DNA of 64,000 nucleotides from Mesorhizobium loti (GCF_013170705.1 NZ_CP033334.1:5309501-5373500), one strand, 5' to 3'; shown: positions 17,027 to 26,791, counted from the first letter of the stretch. Made by a program: numbers and translations. The notes: generated from the letters alone by a model not told the origin.

Positions 17027-18187
17027 TCAAACCTCAAGCCGTTGCCGGGCGATCGCGACATGGAAATTGGCGCCGAACAACAGCCCGTCATCGTTGAAGT
17101 CATAGCTGGAATTGTGGAGCGGTGCCGAAGCCTCGCCGTTGCCGAGGAAGACGAAGCAGCCCGGCACGTGATCAAGAAACCGGGCAAAGTCCTCCGATGC
17201 CGTCATCGGCTCCCGGGCGACCGCGATATTGCCGGGCTCGAACACGCTTGCCGCGGCGGCAAAGGCCGCGTCGACCAGTTCGGCATCGTTGCGCAGCGGC
17301 ACGAATTCTCTGCTGTAGTTCACCTCCGCGGCTACATTGTAGGCGGCAGCTGTGCCCTCGGCGATGGCTCGCATCTGGCGCTCGATCTCGGCGCTGACTT
17401 CTGGCCGGAAGCTGCGCGCATCGCCGAGGACGCGGGCAAGACCGGGCAGCGCGTTGCGGGTACCGTCGGTGATCAATTCGGTCACCGACACCACCGCTAT
17501 GTCGGCCGGGCTCAGCCTGCGTGAGACGATGGTCTGCAGATTGGTGACCAGCGCGCAGGCGGCCACCAGCGTCTCGCTGCCCGAATGCGGCCGCGCCGCG
17601 TGGCCGCCGAGCCCCCTGAGCACGATCTCGAAATTGTCCTCCGCCGACATCACGGGACCGGCGCGGGTCTCGAAGTGCCCGACGGGAAGGCCGGGCATGT
17701 TGTGCTGGCCAAATATCTCGTCGAAGGGGAAGCGTTGCATCAGGCCATCGTCGAGCATGGCGAGCGCGCCCCTGCCCCACTCCTCGGCCGGCTGGAAGAT
17801 GAAGCGCACTGTGCCGTCGAAACCGCCCTCGCTTGCCAGCAGCTTGGCCGCGCCAAGCAACATGGCGGTGTGGCCGTCATGGCCGCAAGCGTGCATGATT
17901 CCCACATTGCCGGAGCGATAGGGCGCGGTCGATTGCTCCGATATGCGCAGCGCATCCATGTCGGCCCGCAGCGCGATGGCGCGGTTGCCGTCGCCGCGCT
18001 TCAACGTGCCGACGACGCCTGTGCCACCGACACCCTCGGCGACATCGTCAAGGCCGAACTCGCGCAGCTTGGCCGCGACGAAGGCAGATGTGCGCTTCTC
18101 CTCGAAGCCGAATTCGGGGTGCGCATGCAGGTCGCGCCGCCAACCGGTCATCTCGCGCTTCAGCGTTTCGGGATCGAGTTCGGCCAT
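17027..18187 (-). CDS. M20 family amidohydrolase (aminoacylase/hippurate hydrolase-like)
   Basis: A 386-residue cytoplasmic metallohydrolase of the M20D group. It shows RRDLHAHPE near the N-terminus, the metal-binding HACGHDGHTAML, the catalytic QPAEEWGRGA, and the dimerisation-domain GLGGHAARPHSG. Family members deacylate N-acyl amino acids or hippurate. The ATG at 18187 lies five bases after the stop of the preceding gene. It is third in the operon with diaminopropionate ammonia-lyase, suggesting removal of an acyl group from a diamino acid derivative. Substrate unproven. Confidence 0.9.
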   Translation of the reverse strand: MAELDPETLKREMTGWRRDLHAHPEFGFEEKRTSAFVAAKLREFGLDDVAEGVGGTGVVGTLKRGDGNRAIALRADMDALRISEQSTAPYRSGNVGIMHACGHDGHTAMLLGAAKLLASEGGFDGTVRFIFQPAEEWGRGALAMLDDGLMQRFPFDEIFGQHNMPGLPVGHFETRAGPVMSAEDNFEIVLRGLGGHAARPHSGSETLVAACALVTNLQTIVSRRLSPADIAVVSVTELITDGTRNALPGLARVLGDARSFRPEVSAEIERQMRAIAEGTAAAYNVAAEVNYSREFVPLRNDAELVDAAFAAAASVFEPGNIAVAREPMTASEDFARFLDHVPGCFVFLGNGEASAPLHNSSYDFNDDGLLFGANFHVAIARQRLEV

Positions 18188-18191
18188 GTCC

Positions 18192-19424
18192 TCACCCTTC
18201 GAGCTCGGCAAGCTCAGTGATCACATCAAGCAGGATGTTGGCGCCGGCAACAAGCTCGGCATCCTCGGTGTGCTCACGCGGGCTGTGGCTGATGCCCCCC
18301 GCGCTCGGCACGAAGATCATCGCCGCCGGTGCGATGCGCGCGATCATCTGCGCGTCATGGCCGGCGCCCGAGGTCATGCGCCTCGAAACGAGCCCGCGCT
18401 TCCTCGCCGCGGTCTCGATCAGTTCGACCACTCGGCCGTCGAAGACAACCGGTTCGAAGCGCGCGAGCCTTTCGACCGTCACGGCGATGCCTTCGACGGC
18501 GAGCCGTTGCAGAAAGGCGGCCAGCGCCGCCTCTTCCGCCTGCAGGCGCTGCTCGTCGGGATCGCGCAGATCAACCGTGAAGACGGCGCGCGATGGAATG
18601 ACGTTGATGGCATTCGGTTCCAGACGCATCGTGCCGACTGTGGCAACGGTTGGTGCGTTGGACGCCGCTGCCCGGTCATGCAGGAAGGTGACGACACGTG
18701 CCGCGGCATATCCGGCATCGCGGCGCATCGACATCGGCGTGGTGCCGGCATGGTTGGCGACGCCATCGAGGGTGATGCGTTGCCAGGAGATGCCCTGCAG
18801 CGTCTCCACCGCACCGATTGGAATGCCTTCGCGCTCCAGGACCGGCCCCTGTTCGATATGCAGCTCGACATAGATGTGCGGCTTGAGAAAGCCCGGTTCG
18901 CGTTCGCCGGCATAGCCGATGCGGGCAAGTTCCTGCCCAAGCGTGCCGCCGTCGGTCCCGACAGCGGCAAGTGCCGCCTCGACATCGACGCCGCCGGCAT
19001 GGACCAGCGATCCCATCATGTCGGGAGAAAAGCGTACGCCTTCCTCATTGGTGAAGGCCGCGACGGCGAGCGGGCGCGACGGCGACAAGCCCGACGCCTT
19101 CAGCGTCTCGATCACCTCCAGCCCGGCAAGCACGCCGTAGCAGCCATCATAGATGCCGGCGTCGATGACGGTGTCGATATGCGAGCCGATAAGCAGCGGC
19201 GCCTTGCCTGCATTGCCGGCGCTTTGCCAGATGCCGAAGATGTTGCCGATACGGTCGATGGCAACATCGAGCCCGGCCTGGCGCAGCCAGCCGACGAAGA
19301 GATCACGGCCTTGCTTGTCGGTGTCGGAAGCGGCCAGCCGGGTCAGCCTGCCCTCACCATCGCGGCCGATTGCGCCCAGTTCACGGATGCGGCCAAGCAG
19401 GCGCCGCGCATCGACCGCGATCAT
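18192..19424 (-). CDS. Zn-dependent hydantoinase/carbamoylase-family amidase
   Basis: A 410-residue M20-type enzyme of the N-carbamoyl-L-amino-acid hydrolase/allantoate amidohydrolase group. The metal site pattern GSHIDTVIDAGIYDGCYGV, TNEEGVRFSPDM, HIEQGPVLE and the substrate loop GVANHAGTTPM, plus SGAGHDAQ, are visible. It hydrolyses a ureido or amide bond. The start ATG overlaps the dpaL stop (ATGA), so translation is coupled. In the operon it could release diaminopropionate or another amino acid from a carbamoyl or acyl derivative. Confidence 0.92.
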   Translation of the reverse strand: MIAVDARRLLGRIRELGAIGRDGEGRLTRLAASDTDKQGRDLFVGWLRQAGLDVAIDRIGNIFGIWQSAGNAGKAPLLIGSHIDTVIDAGIYDGCYGVLAGLEVIETLKASGLSPSRPLAVAAFTNEEGVRFSPDMMGSLVHAGGVDVEAALAAVGTDGGTLGQELARIGYAGEREPGFLKPHIYVELHIEQGPVLEREGIPIGAVETLQGISWQRITLDGVANHAGTTPMSMRRDAGYAAARVVTFLHDRAAASNAPTVATVGTMRLEPNAINVIPSRAVFTVDLRDPDEQRLQAEEAALAAFLQRLAVEGIAVTVERLARFEPVVFDGRVVELIETAARKRGLVSRRMTSGAGHDAQMIARIAPAAMIFVPSAGGISHSPREHTEDAELVAGANILLDVITELAELEG

Positions 19425-20629
19425 GGCGTTGCCTCGGCGGCAAGCTTGCCGGCCAGCACATCGGCCGGGCTCATGCCGACCAGTTCGGCATAGCGATGCG
19501 GGTCGGTGGCGCCTTCGGTGTTGATCACCAGCACCCGGGATCTGCCGTCGAGACCGAGATCGGTCTTGTTTGCGGCCAGCGCCCGGATCAGCCCGGCAAG
19601 GCCGACGCCGCCGCTCTCGCCGGAGACGATCACCGGATCGTCGCCGGCCGGCCGTGCCAGCCGCCGCATCACCGCGATGGCGTCGTCCTCGTCCACGGTC
19701 ATGAAGGCATCGGCGGCGCGCGCCAACACGCGCCAGGCGACCTGTGAGGCCTCGTAGCATTCAAGCATCGCCATGACAGTCGGCTGGTCGTGTGCCGCCT
19801 TGACCACACGCCCTGCCACAGCGGCTGCGACGATGCATGCGGCACGCGCGGGCTCGACGACGGTAAAGATTGGCCTGGCTTCGCCGAGCACGATGGCGAG
19901 ATGGCCAGCCGCAGCGGCGGCAATGCCGCCAACGCCGGCCTGGACGAAGACGTGGGTTGGCGGTTCGCTGAGCTGGCGCAGCGCTTCGCGCACGATCGCC
20001 GTATAGCCCTGCATCACCAGGCCAGGAATGCGTTCATAACCCGGCCATGACGTATCCGACACCACGGTCCAGCCTTTCTGGGCCGCGACTTCGGCGGCTT
20101 GCCGGACCGAATCGTCATAATTGCCGTCGACACGAACCATCTCCGCGCCATAGCGGGCTATTGCCGAGATGCGCTCGTCGCTGACCCCGGCATGGACAAA
20201 GATCACGGCCCTGGCGCCGGCAAGCTCGGCGCCTTGCGCGACGGAGCGGCCATGATTGCCGTCGGTGGCGCAGGCAAAAGTCATCTTTGCGGCGACCGAG
20301 CGAACGTCGGCTCGATCGAGATCACTGACATCGACAGAGCGGCCAAGGCGCTTGCCTGCCTGCTCCAGCACCAGTCGGAAGACAGCATAGGCGCCGCCCA
20401 GCGCCTTGAAGCTGCCAAGGCCGAGACGAAAGCCCTCGTCCTTGACATGCAACGCGCCAAGGCCGAGCTCACTCGCCAGTGCCGGCAGCGCGTGCAGCGG
20501 CGTCATCGCGTGGTTTTCACGGTGGGCAAGGAAGCGCTCGACCGTGTCCGCGCCCGTGATCCCGAGGGTTTCGGCATCCGTCACATCAAGCGGCTTACCG
20601 TGCAAGGCATTGCGATTGAGCAGGAACAC
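19421..20629 (-). CDS. dpaL: Diaminopropionate ammonia-lyase
   Basis: DpaL (402 residues, fold-type II PLP enzyme) converts 2,3-diaminopropionate to pyruvate and two ammonia. The PLP lysine is Lys75 in GSFKALGGAYA, close to the E. coli position 77. The CATDGNHGRSVA motif, the SDTSWPGYERIPGLVMQGY segment and the Gly-rich loop VQAGVGGIAAA match the family. The GTG at 20629 has AAGGAGG at ideal distance, so I prefer it over the longer frame. First in a coupled operon with two M20 hydrolases and divergent from an Lrp regulator, so it is likely a substrate-induced catabolic operon. Confidence 0.95.
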   Translation of the reverse strand: MFLLNRNALHGKPLDVTDAETLGITGADTVERFLAHRENHAMTPLHALPALASELGLGALHVKDEGFRLGLGSFKALGGAYAVFRLVLEQAGKRLGRSVDVSDLDRADVRSVAAKMTFACATDGNHGRSVAQGAELAGARAVIFVHAGVSDERISAIARYGAEMVRVDGNYDDSVRQAAEVAAQKGWTVVSDTSWPGYERIPGLVMQGYTAIVREALRQLSEPPTHVFVQAGVGGIAAAAAGHLAIVLGEARPIFTVVEPARAACIVAAAVAGRVVKAAHDQPTVMAMLECYEASQVAWRVLARAADAFMTVDEDDAIAVMRRLARPAGDDPVIVSGESGGVGLAGLIRALAANKTDLGLDGRSRVLVINTEGATDPHRYAELVGMSPADVLAGKLAAEATP

Positions 20630-20699
20630 TGGCGGCCTCCTTGGCGGCGAGAATATATTGCAAGGCGGGCGCAAAGAGCGCTGTAATTAGGCCTTCAAA

Positions 20700-21209
20700 A
20701 TGCAAGTTTCTTTCGCCGGGATAGTTCCATTGCCTTCATCGCCGCTCCCGCTCGACAGTTTCGACCTCGCCATCCTTGCCATCCTGCAACGGGACAATGC
20801 CACGCCGCAGCGGCTGATCGGCGAAGCGGTGAACCTGTCGGCGCCAGCGGTGCAACGGCGCATAAAGCGCATGGAGCAGACCGGCGTCATCGCCGCCAAT
20901 GTCGCGATCATCGAACCCGCGGCGGTCGGCCAACCCATCACCATCTTCGTCGAGGTGGAGCTGGAGAGCGAACGCACCGAACTGATCGATGCCGCCAAGC
21001 GGCAATTCTCCGAAACGCCTGAAGTGCAGCAATGCTATTACGTCACCGGCGAAGCCGACTTCATCCTGGTCATCACGGTGGCCGACATGGGCGCCTATGA
21101 GGCGCTGACGCGCAAACTTTTCTTCGGCAGCAACAATGTCCGGAAATTCCGCACCTTCGTCGCCATGGACCGGGTCAAGGTCGGGCTGACGGTGCGGTTG
21201 CCGGACTGA
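20700..21209 (+). CDS. Lrp/AsnC-family transcriptional regulator
   Basis: A 169-residue protein with an N-terminal helix-turn-helix (DLAILAILQRDNATPQRLIGEA split as LAILAILQRDN and TPQRLIGEAVNLSAPAVQRR) and a C-terminal ligand-binding RAM domain (YYVTGEADFILVITVADMGAYE). It is divergent from dpaL with a 70-bp intergenic region and is the obvious candidate regulator of that operon, with a diamino acid as possible effector. The first 17 residues precede the usual start; a TTG near 20730 is an alternative. Confidence 0.9.
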   Translation: MQVSFAGIVPLPSSPLPLDSFDLAILAILQRDNATPQRLIGEAVNLSAPAVQRRIKRMEQTGVIAANVAIIEPAAVGQPITIFVEVELESERTELIDAAKRQFSETPEVQQCYYVTGEADFILVITVADMGAYEALTRKLFFGSNNVRKFRTFVAMDRVKVGLTVRLPD

Positions 21210-21291
21210 CCCTTGCCGGCAGGCAGGGCTCCAGCCAGGCTCGCCATGCTTTTGACATTCTCAGGACGCGAACTGAGCGGCGGAGGCGCGC

Positions 21292-22434
21292 TTGGACGAT
21301 ACCACCCCGGTTGCGATCATCGGTGCCGGGCCGGCGGGCCTGGCTGTTGCCGCATGCCTGCGCCAGGCCGGCGTCGACTTCATCATCATGGAAAAAGAGC
21401 AGCAGGCCGCACCCGCATGGCGGCGGCACTACGAGCGCGTCCACCTGCATACCACCAAGCGCTATTCGTCCCTGCCGTTCGCGCCCTTCCCCAGGCATTA
21501 TCCACGTTATGTACCGCGCGATCTCTTCGTCGACTATATCGATGCCTATGCGCAGCGCTTCGACCTGCGACCCCAATTTGGGGAAACGGTCAAAGCGATC
21601 GCCCGGGAGGACCAGGGCTGGCGTGTGGAGGCGACATCCGGTCCGTTGCGCGCCAGGCATGTGGTGATTGCGTCAGGCTACAATGCCGAGCCCTTGCGGC
21701 CCGGATTTACCGGCATCGACACCTTTACTGGCAAGACATTGCACAGCGCCGACTATCGCAATGCCATGCCTTTCGCCGGCCAGTCGGTGCTGGTCGTCGG
21801 CATGGGCAACACCGGCGCCGAGATTGCGCTCGACCTGGCGGAAAACGGCGCAAAACCGACGATTTCCGTGCGCGGCGGCGTTCATGTCGTGCCGCGTGAG
21901 CTGTTCGGCGTGCCGATCCAGATGGTCGGCATGGCGGCGCGGCTCGGGCCGCAACGCGTCAATGACGCTCTCTTCCCCATCATCCTCGACCTGGTGCTGG
22001 GCAGGCTGGAAAAATATGGGCTCAAACGGCCGGGACAGGGCCTGCTGCAACAGATTGCGGTCGCATCGCGCATCCCGGTGATCGATGTGGGCACCATCGA
22101 CAAGATCCGCGAAGGCGCGATCAAGGTCGCGCCCGATATCGCCGAGATCTCGGAACGCGGCGCCCGTTTTACCGATGGCAAGCACGGCGAATTCGACGCG
22201 ATCATCTTCGCCACTGGTTTCCGGCCGGGCTATGCCAAATTTCTCGAGCCCGGCATCCAGCCAGGCCGCAGTGGCGTCACCGCACAGGCCTCGGATCTCG
22301 GCCTCTACCTCGTTGGCTTCCACAATGCGGTCACCGGGTTGTTGCGCGAGATCGCGATCGAAGCCCAGGCGATCGCCGATGACATCCATCACCGGCTGAA
22401 CAGAAAAAAGGCCACCGAAATCCTGCCGGTATAG
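21292..22434 (+). CDS. Flavin-containing monooxygenase-like NAD(P)/FAD oxidoreductase
   Basis: A 380-residue enzyme with an N-terminal FAD-binding GxGxxG (VAIIGAGPAGLAVA), a second nucleotide-binding motif VLVVGMGNTGAEIALDLA at about residue 165, and the late FATGF motif. Architecture resembles class B flavoprotein monooxygenases and plant YUCCA-like enzymes. It begins with TTG at 21292 preceded by GGAGG. It follows the lrp gene in the same direction with an 82-bp gap, so it may or may not belong to the diaminopropionate catabolic region. The substrate cannot be inferred. Confidence 0.87.
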   Translation: MDDTTPVAIIGAGPAGLAVAACLRQAGVDFIIMEKEQQAAPAWRRHYERVHLHTTKRYSSLPFAPFPRHYPRYVPRDLFVDYIDAYAQRFDLRPQFGETVKAIAREDQGWRVEATSGPLRARHVVIASGYNAEPLRPGFTGIDTFTGKTLHSADYRNAMPFAGQSVLVVGMGNTGAEIALDLAENGAKPTISVRGGVHVVPRELFGVPIQMVGMAARLGPQRVNDALFPIILDLVLGRLEKYGLKRPGQGLLQQIAVASRIPVIDVGTIDKIREGAIKVAPDIAEISERGARFTDGKHGEFDAIIFATGFRPGYAKFLEPGIQPGRSGVTAQASDLGLYLVGFHNAVTGLLREIAIEAQAIADDIHHRLNRKKATEILPV

Positions 22435-22456
22435 TCGACCCAGCACCTTGCCCGGC

Positions 22457-24565
22457 TCAACTTGCCTTGCGCAGCCAGACCTTGTTGTCATGGAAGGCGG
22501 CGCCGCCATAGGGCGCCGGCGCATCGGCGCCGGTCAGCACGTTGATGCCCTCGCCGCGCTCATGCGCGCTGTTTGGCCAGATGCCTTCGGCAATCACCAC
22601 GCCGCGCTTGATGCCGTCGAAGAATTTCGCGTGCAGCACCAGGTCGCCCCGCCGGTTGCCGACCTCGACACGATCGCCATCGGCAAGTCCAAGGTCCGCC
22701 GCATCGTCGGGATGCAGGAGGAGTGCCGGCCTGCCTTCCTTTTCCTTTGACACCGGCGTCTCGGCAAAGGTCGAGTTGAGGAAGTTGCGCGCCGGCGAGG
22801 TCGTCAGCCGGAACGGATGCGCCTCGTCGGCGACCTCGATCAGATCGACATGGTCGGGAAATTCCGGCAGGCGTTCCACCGGTCCGAACAGGCCCATGCT
22901 CTTCGGCGGCCGGTTTGGAGCCGCCTGGCCGGTCCAGTCGGCGCGGAAGCGGAATTTTCCATCCGCGTGGCCGAATCCTCCAATGAAATGCGCGCTCTCG
23001 AAATCAGGCTGCAGATCGACCCATTTCTGCTCTTTCAAGCTGTCGAAGCTGCCCAGCCCGCGCTTGCCGAGGATGATGTCGATGTGCTGCTGCTCGGTGA
23101 GGCCAAAGCCCGGGCGGTCGGCGACGCCGAGGCGTTTAGCCAGTTCCTCGATGACGAAATGATTGGTGCGCGGCCCTTCCGGCGGGTCGATCAGCTTGGG
23201 ACCAAGCGTGATGTGCTGGTTGCCGCCGCCCTTGTAGACATCGTCATGCTCGAGGAACATCGTCGCCGGCAGCACGACGTCGGCCAGCTTGGCCGTGTCG
23301 GTCATGAACTGCTCGTGCACGCACGTGAACAGGTCGTCGCGCAGAAAACCCTGCTTTACCAGCCGCTGCTCGGGAGCGACATTCACCGGGTTGGTGTTCT
23401 GGATCAGCATGGCCGTCACCGGAGGTCCGCCATAGAGCGCGTCGCTGGCACCGGTCAGTACCGGGCCGATGCGCGAATGATCGAGATAGCGGATCGCTGG
23501 ATCGCGCATCCTTGAGCCTTCCAGCACGTCCTGGTTGAGCTTGAAGATGCCGGAATTCGAATGGAAGGCGCCACCACCCTCATATTGCCAGCTGCCGGTG
23601 ACCGCGGCGATGCAGGACGCGGCATGCATGTTCACCGCGCCGTTGCGCTGACGGGCAAAGCCGTAGCCCAGGCGGAAGTAGGTTTTCCTGGTCGTGCCAA
23701 CCAGGCGGGCAAAGGCCTCGATTTCGGCCACTGAAAGCCCAGTGATCCCGGCTGCCCACTCCGGCGTGCGCGTCCTCAGATGCGCTTCCAAACCCTTCGG
23801 GTCATCGGTGTATTTTTCGAGATAGGCACGGTCGGCCAGGCCTTCCCTGAACAGCACATGCATGACCGCACAAGCCAGCGCTCCGTCGGTGCCGGGCTTC
23901 AGCACAAGGCCCATATCGGCCTGCTTCATGGTCGCGTTCTCATAGACGTCGATGACGACGATTTTGGCGCCGCGCTCCTTGCGCGCCCTGATGGCGTGGG
24001 TCATCACATTGACCTGGGTGACCACCGCGTTGGTGCCCCAGATCACCACGCAGTCGGATTTGGCCATCTCGCGCGGGTCGGGCCCGCGCAAGGCTCCCGC
24101 CCCCATCATCCAGCCGGTCCAGGCCAGATTGGTGCAGATCGACCCGAAGAAGCCCGAATATTTTTTGGCGTGGCGCAGCCGGTGGATGCCGTCGCGCTGA
24201 ACCAGTCCCATCGTGCCGGCATAGAAATAGGGCCACACCGTCTCCGAGCCGTATTTCTCTTCGGCCGCGTTGAACTTTTCGGCGACGAGGTCGAGTGCCG
24301 CGTCCCAGCTCGCTTCCTTCCACAGTCCGTCGCCCTTGGCGCCGGCCCGCACCAGCGGCTTCAGCAAGCGGTCGGGATGATGGACACGGTCGGCGTAGCG
24401 GGCAACCTTGGCGCAGACCACCCCCGATGTGTAGCTATTGGCCTTGGCGCCATGGACGCGGCCGATGCGGTTGCCGTCAAGCAGTTCGACCTCGAGCGCG
24501 CAGGTCGATGGGCAATCATGCGGACAGGCCGAATGGCCGATGCGGAGCTTGGCGTGCTGGTTCAT
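22457..24565 (-). CDS. Molybdopterin-dependent oxidoreductase (DMSO reductase superfamily)
   Basis: A 702-residue cytoplasmic-type enzyme without a twin-arginine signal. The N-terminal [4Fe-4S] motif is Cys14, Cys18, Cys22 and Cys51 (ACPHDCPSTC, then GVVCAKV). Mid-protein segments with multiple conserved Gly/Asn (NTNPVNVAPEQ, LPATMFLEHDDVYKGGGNQ) and the C-terminal molydopterin dinucleotide-binding domain (TTSPARNFLNSTF ... DAADLGLADGDRV) match formate dehydrogenase/nitrate reductase-like proteins. The single subunit suggests a soluble enzyme with an unknown partner. moaD and moaE, needed for the cofactor, occur at 34 kb. Confidence 0.9.
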   Translation of the reverse strand: MNQHAKLRIGHSACPHDCPSTCALEVELLDGNRIGRVHGAKANSYTSGVVCAKVARYADRVHHPDRLLKPLVRAGAKGDGLWKEASWDAALDLVAEKFNAAEEKYGSETVWPYFYAGTMGLVQRDGIHRLRHAKKYSGFFGSICTNLAWTGWMMGAGALRGPDPREMAKSDCVVIWGTNAVVTQVNVMTHAIRARKERGAKIVVIDVYENATMKQADMGLVLKPGTDGALACAVMHVLFREGLADRAYLEKYTDDPKGLEAHLRTRTPEWAAGITGLSVAEIEAFARLVGTTRKTYFRLGYGFARQRNGAVNMHAASCIAAVTGSWQYEGGGAFHSNSGIFKLNQDVLEGSRMRDPAIRYLDHSRIGPVLTGASDALYGGPPVTAMLIQNTNPVNVAPEQRLVKQGFLRDDLFTCVHEQFMTDTAKLADVVLPATMFLEHDDVYKGGGNQHITLGPKLIDPPEGPRTNHFVIEELAKRLGVADRPGFGLTEQQHIDIILGKRGLGSFDSLKEQKWVDLQPDFESAHFIGGFGHADGKFRFRADWTGQAAPNRPPKSMGLFGPVERLPEFPDHVDLIEVADEAHPFRLTTSPARNFLNSTFAETPVSKEKEGRPALLLHPDDAADLGLADGDRVEVGNRRGDLVLHAKFFDGIKRGVVIAEGIWPNSAHERGEGINVLTGADAPAPYGGAAFHDNKVWLRKAS

Positions 24566-24694
24566 GGGGTGAGGTTAGCCGGTTCCAGACGTAGCGTGTA
24601 GGGCCAGATTTGCCGACAAGCTGCGTTTGGGAGATGTCTTTTCCACCTGCCATGGCGTGACGGTGGCTCACCGTCCCTTGATGGGAAGGGCGGC

Positions 24695-24775
24695 GCGCGG
24701 CGCCGGGGTTGGTGAACCGCCGCGTTGCCCCCACACCGCTTCGCGGATCGACCCTCCCCCTCGAGGGGGAGGGTA
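24695..24775. repeat. Palindromic G+C-rich intergenic repeat
   Basis: The stretch between the molybdopterin gene and the ABC-F gene contains a 24-base perfect palindrome centred at 24762/24763 (arms ACCCTCCCCCTC, 24751-24774), preceded by ACCGCTTCGCGG. Such strings are familiar from rhizobial intergenic repeats. It lies just beyond the stop of the leftward ABC-F gene and might terminate it. Confidence 0.5.
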
Positions 24776-24777
24776 AA

Positions 24778-26655
24778 TCACTCCGCCGTGCCTTCCTCAT
24801 ATTCAGCCGACATGGTCAGCCATTTTTCCTCGTGGCCGGCCAGCGTCTGGGCGAGTTGCGAGCGTTCCTTGGCCAGGCGTGTCGCGGTCGAGGGATCCTT
24901 TTCGTAGATCGCCGGGTTGGCCAACTCGTCCTCGATGCCGTCGATGCGCTTGCGGATGCGGTCCATCAGCGCCTCGGTGGCGCGGATTTCCTTGGCCAGC
25001 GGCTCGAAAGCGGCGCGGCGTGCCGCCGCATCGCGGCGGCGGTCGGCTTTTGACGCCTTGTCAGCCTCACGCTTGCCGCGGCGGTCACCGGACACGCCGG
25101 TGACCAGCGTCTTGTAGTCCTCCAGGTCGCCGTCATAAGGGTTGACCGCGCCATCCTTGACCAGCCACAGCCGGTCGGCGGTCGCCTCGAGCAAGTGGCG
25201 GTCGTGCGAGATGAGGATGACCGCGCCGGGAAACTCGTTGAGCGCATGGATCAGCGATTCACGGCTGTCGATGTCGAGGTGGTTGGTCGGTTCGTCGAGG
25301 ATGAACAGGTTCGGCCCCTCGAAGGCCGACAGGCCCATCAGAAGGCGCGCCTTCTCGCCGCCGGACAGGTCCTTGGCGGGCGTATTCATCTTCTCGGTGG
25401 TGAGACCGAACTGGGCGACGCGGCCGCGCACCTTGGATTCCGGCGCTTCCGGCATTAGCCGGCGCACATGCTCGTAGGCATTTTCCTCCGGACGGAGATC
25501 GTCGAGCTGGTGCTGGGCGAAGATCGCCACCTTCAGCCCGGGCGCCACGGTCATGGTGCCGGTCTCCTGCTTGAGCCGGCCGGACAGCAGTTTGGCGAAA
25601 GTCGACTTGCCGTTGCCGTTGGCGCCGAGCAGCGCGATGCGGTCGTCGGCGTCGATGCGCAGCGTCATCTTCTTCAGGATCGGCTGGCCTTCGGTATAGC
25701 CGACATTGACGTTGTTCAGCGCAACGATCGGCGAGGCAACCGTCTTCACCGGTTCGGGAAAGGAGAACGGCCGCACCGAATCGTTCACGATGGCCGCGAT
25801 CGGCTTCATCTTCTCCAGCGCCTTGATGCGCGACTGCGCCTGCCTGGCCTTGGAGGCCTTGGCGCGGAAGCGCTCGACGAAGGATTCCATATGCTTGCGG
25901 GCGGCCTCCTGCTTGACCCTGCCCTTTTCCTGCAATTCCTTCTGCTCGGTATACTGGCGCTCGAACTGGTCGTAGCCGCCGCGCCAGAAGGTCAGCTTCT
26001 TCTGGTCGAGATGAACGATCGAATTGACGGCGCGATTGAGCAGGTCGCGATCGTGCGAAATCAGAAGCACCGTGTGCGGATACTTCGACACATAGTTCTC
26101 CAGCCACAGCGTGCCTTCGAGATCGAGATAGTTGGTCGGCTCGTCGAGCAGCAGGAGATCTGGTTCCGAAAACAGCACGGCGGCCAGCGCCACGCGCATG
26201 CGCCAGCCGCCGGAGAAGGACGAGGCCGGACGGCGCTGCGCCGCATCGTCGAAGCCGAGGCCGGCGAGGATGGTGGCCGCGCGCGACTCGGCCGAATGCG
26301 CGTCGATGTCGGCCAGCCGCATGTGGATGTCGGCGATGCGGTGCGGATCGGTGGCGGTCTTTTCCTCTTCGAGCAGCGCCGTACGCTCAAGGTCGGCCTT
26401 GAGCACAATCTCGATCAGCGGCTCCTCGGTCCCCGGCGCTTCCTGCGCCACCTGGCCGATGCGCGTGTTCTTCGGCAGGCTGATCGAGCCTGTCTCGGAG
26501 GGAAAATCGCCGGTGATCGCCTTGAACAGCGTCGTCTTGCCGGTACCGTTGCGACCGACAAGGCCGGCCTTGGTGCCAGCCGGCAAGGTCAGCGAGGCAT
26601 GGTCGAGAAGCAGGCGCCCGGCCATGCGGAGCGAAAGGTCATTGATGATCAGCAT
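24778..26655 (-). CDS. ABC-F family ATPase (ribosome-associated type)
   Basis: A 625-residue protein with two ABC domains and no membrane segment. Domain 1 has GRNGTGKTT and SFSGGWRMRVALA, domain 2 GANGNGKST and LSGGEKARLLM; each ends in a DEPTNYLD or DEPTNHLD Walker B. The charged interdomain linker (about 230-320; QKELQEKGRVKQEAARKH) and a C-terminal coiled region (about 540-615) are as in Uup/YheS-type proteins, which act on translating ribosomes. The ATG at 26655 starts the conserved MLIINDLSLRMAGR; 21 upstream codons are not needed. Confidence 0.94.
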   Translation of the reverse strand: MLIINDLSLRMAGRLLLDHASLTLPAGTKAGLVGRNGTGKTTLFKAITGDFPSETGSISLPKNTRIGQVAQEAPGTEEPLIEIVLKADLERTALLEEEKTATDPHRIADIHMRLADIDAHSAESRAATILAGLGFDDAAQRRPASSFSGGWRMRVALAAVLFSEPDLLLLDEPTNYLDLEGTLWLENYVSKYPHTVLLISHDRDLLNRAVNSIVHLDQKKLTFWRGGYDQFERQYTEQKELQEKGRVKQEAARKHMESFVERFRAKASKARQAQSRIKALEKMKPIAAIVNDSVRPFSFPEPVKTVASPIVALNNVNVGYTEGQPILKKMTLRIDADDRIALLGANGNGKSTFAKLLSGRLKQETGTMTVAPGLKVAIFAQHQLDDLRPEENAYEHVRRLMPEAPESKVRGRVAQFGLTTEKMNTPAKDLSGGEKARLLMGLSAFEGPNLFILDEPTNHLDIDSRESLIHALNEFPGAVILISHDRHLLEATADRLWLVKDGAVNPYDGDLEDYKTLVTGVSGDRRGKREADKASKADRRRDAAARRAAFEPLAKEIRATEALMDRIRKRIDGIEDELANPAIYEKDPSTATRLAKERSQLAQTLAGHEEKWLTMSAEYEEGTAE

Positions 26656-26791
26656 GGCCGCGCTTTTGCACCGGACATCGACGCTTCGCAAGACCTTGCG
26701 GACCGGTTGGCCGTACAAGGCCTGAAAACGGCGCCTGCGATCGCGCCGTCCAGCCGCCGATCAATGGCTCGCCGTACCGGCCGGCAAGGCC

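Noticed and set aside
18192..19760. Longer form of the amidase (522 codons)
   Set aside because: The extra N-terminal 112 codons overlap dpaL in another frame; the ATG at 19424 couples to the dpaL stop.
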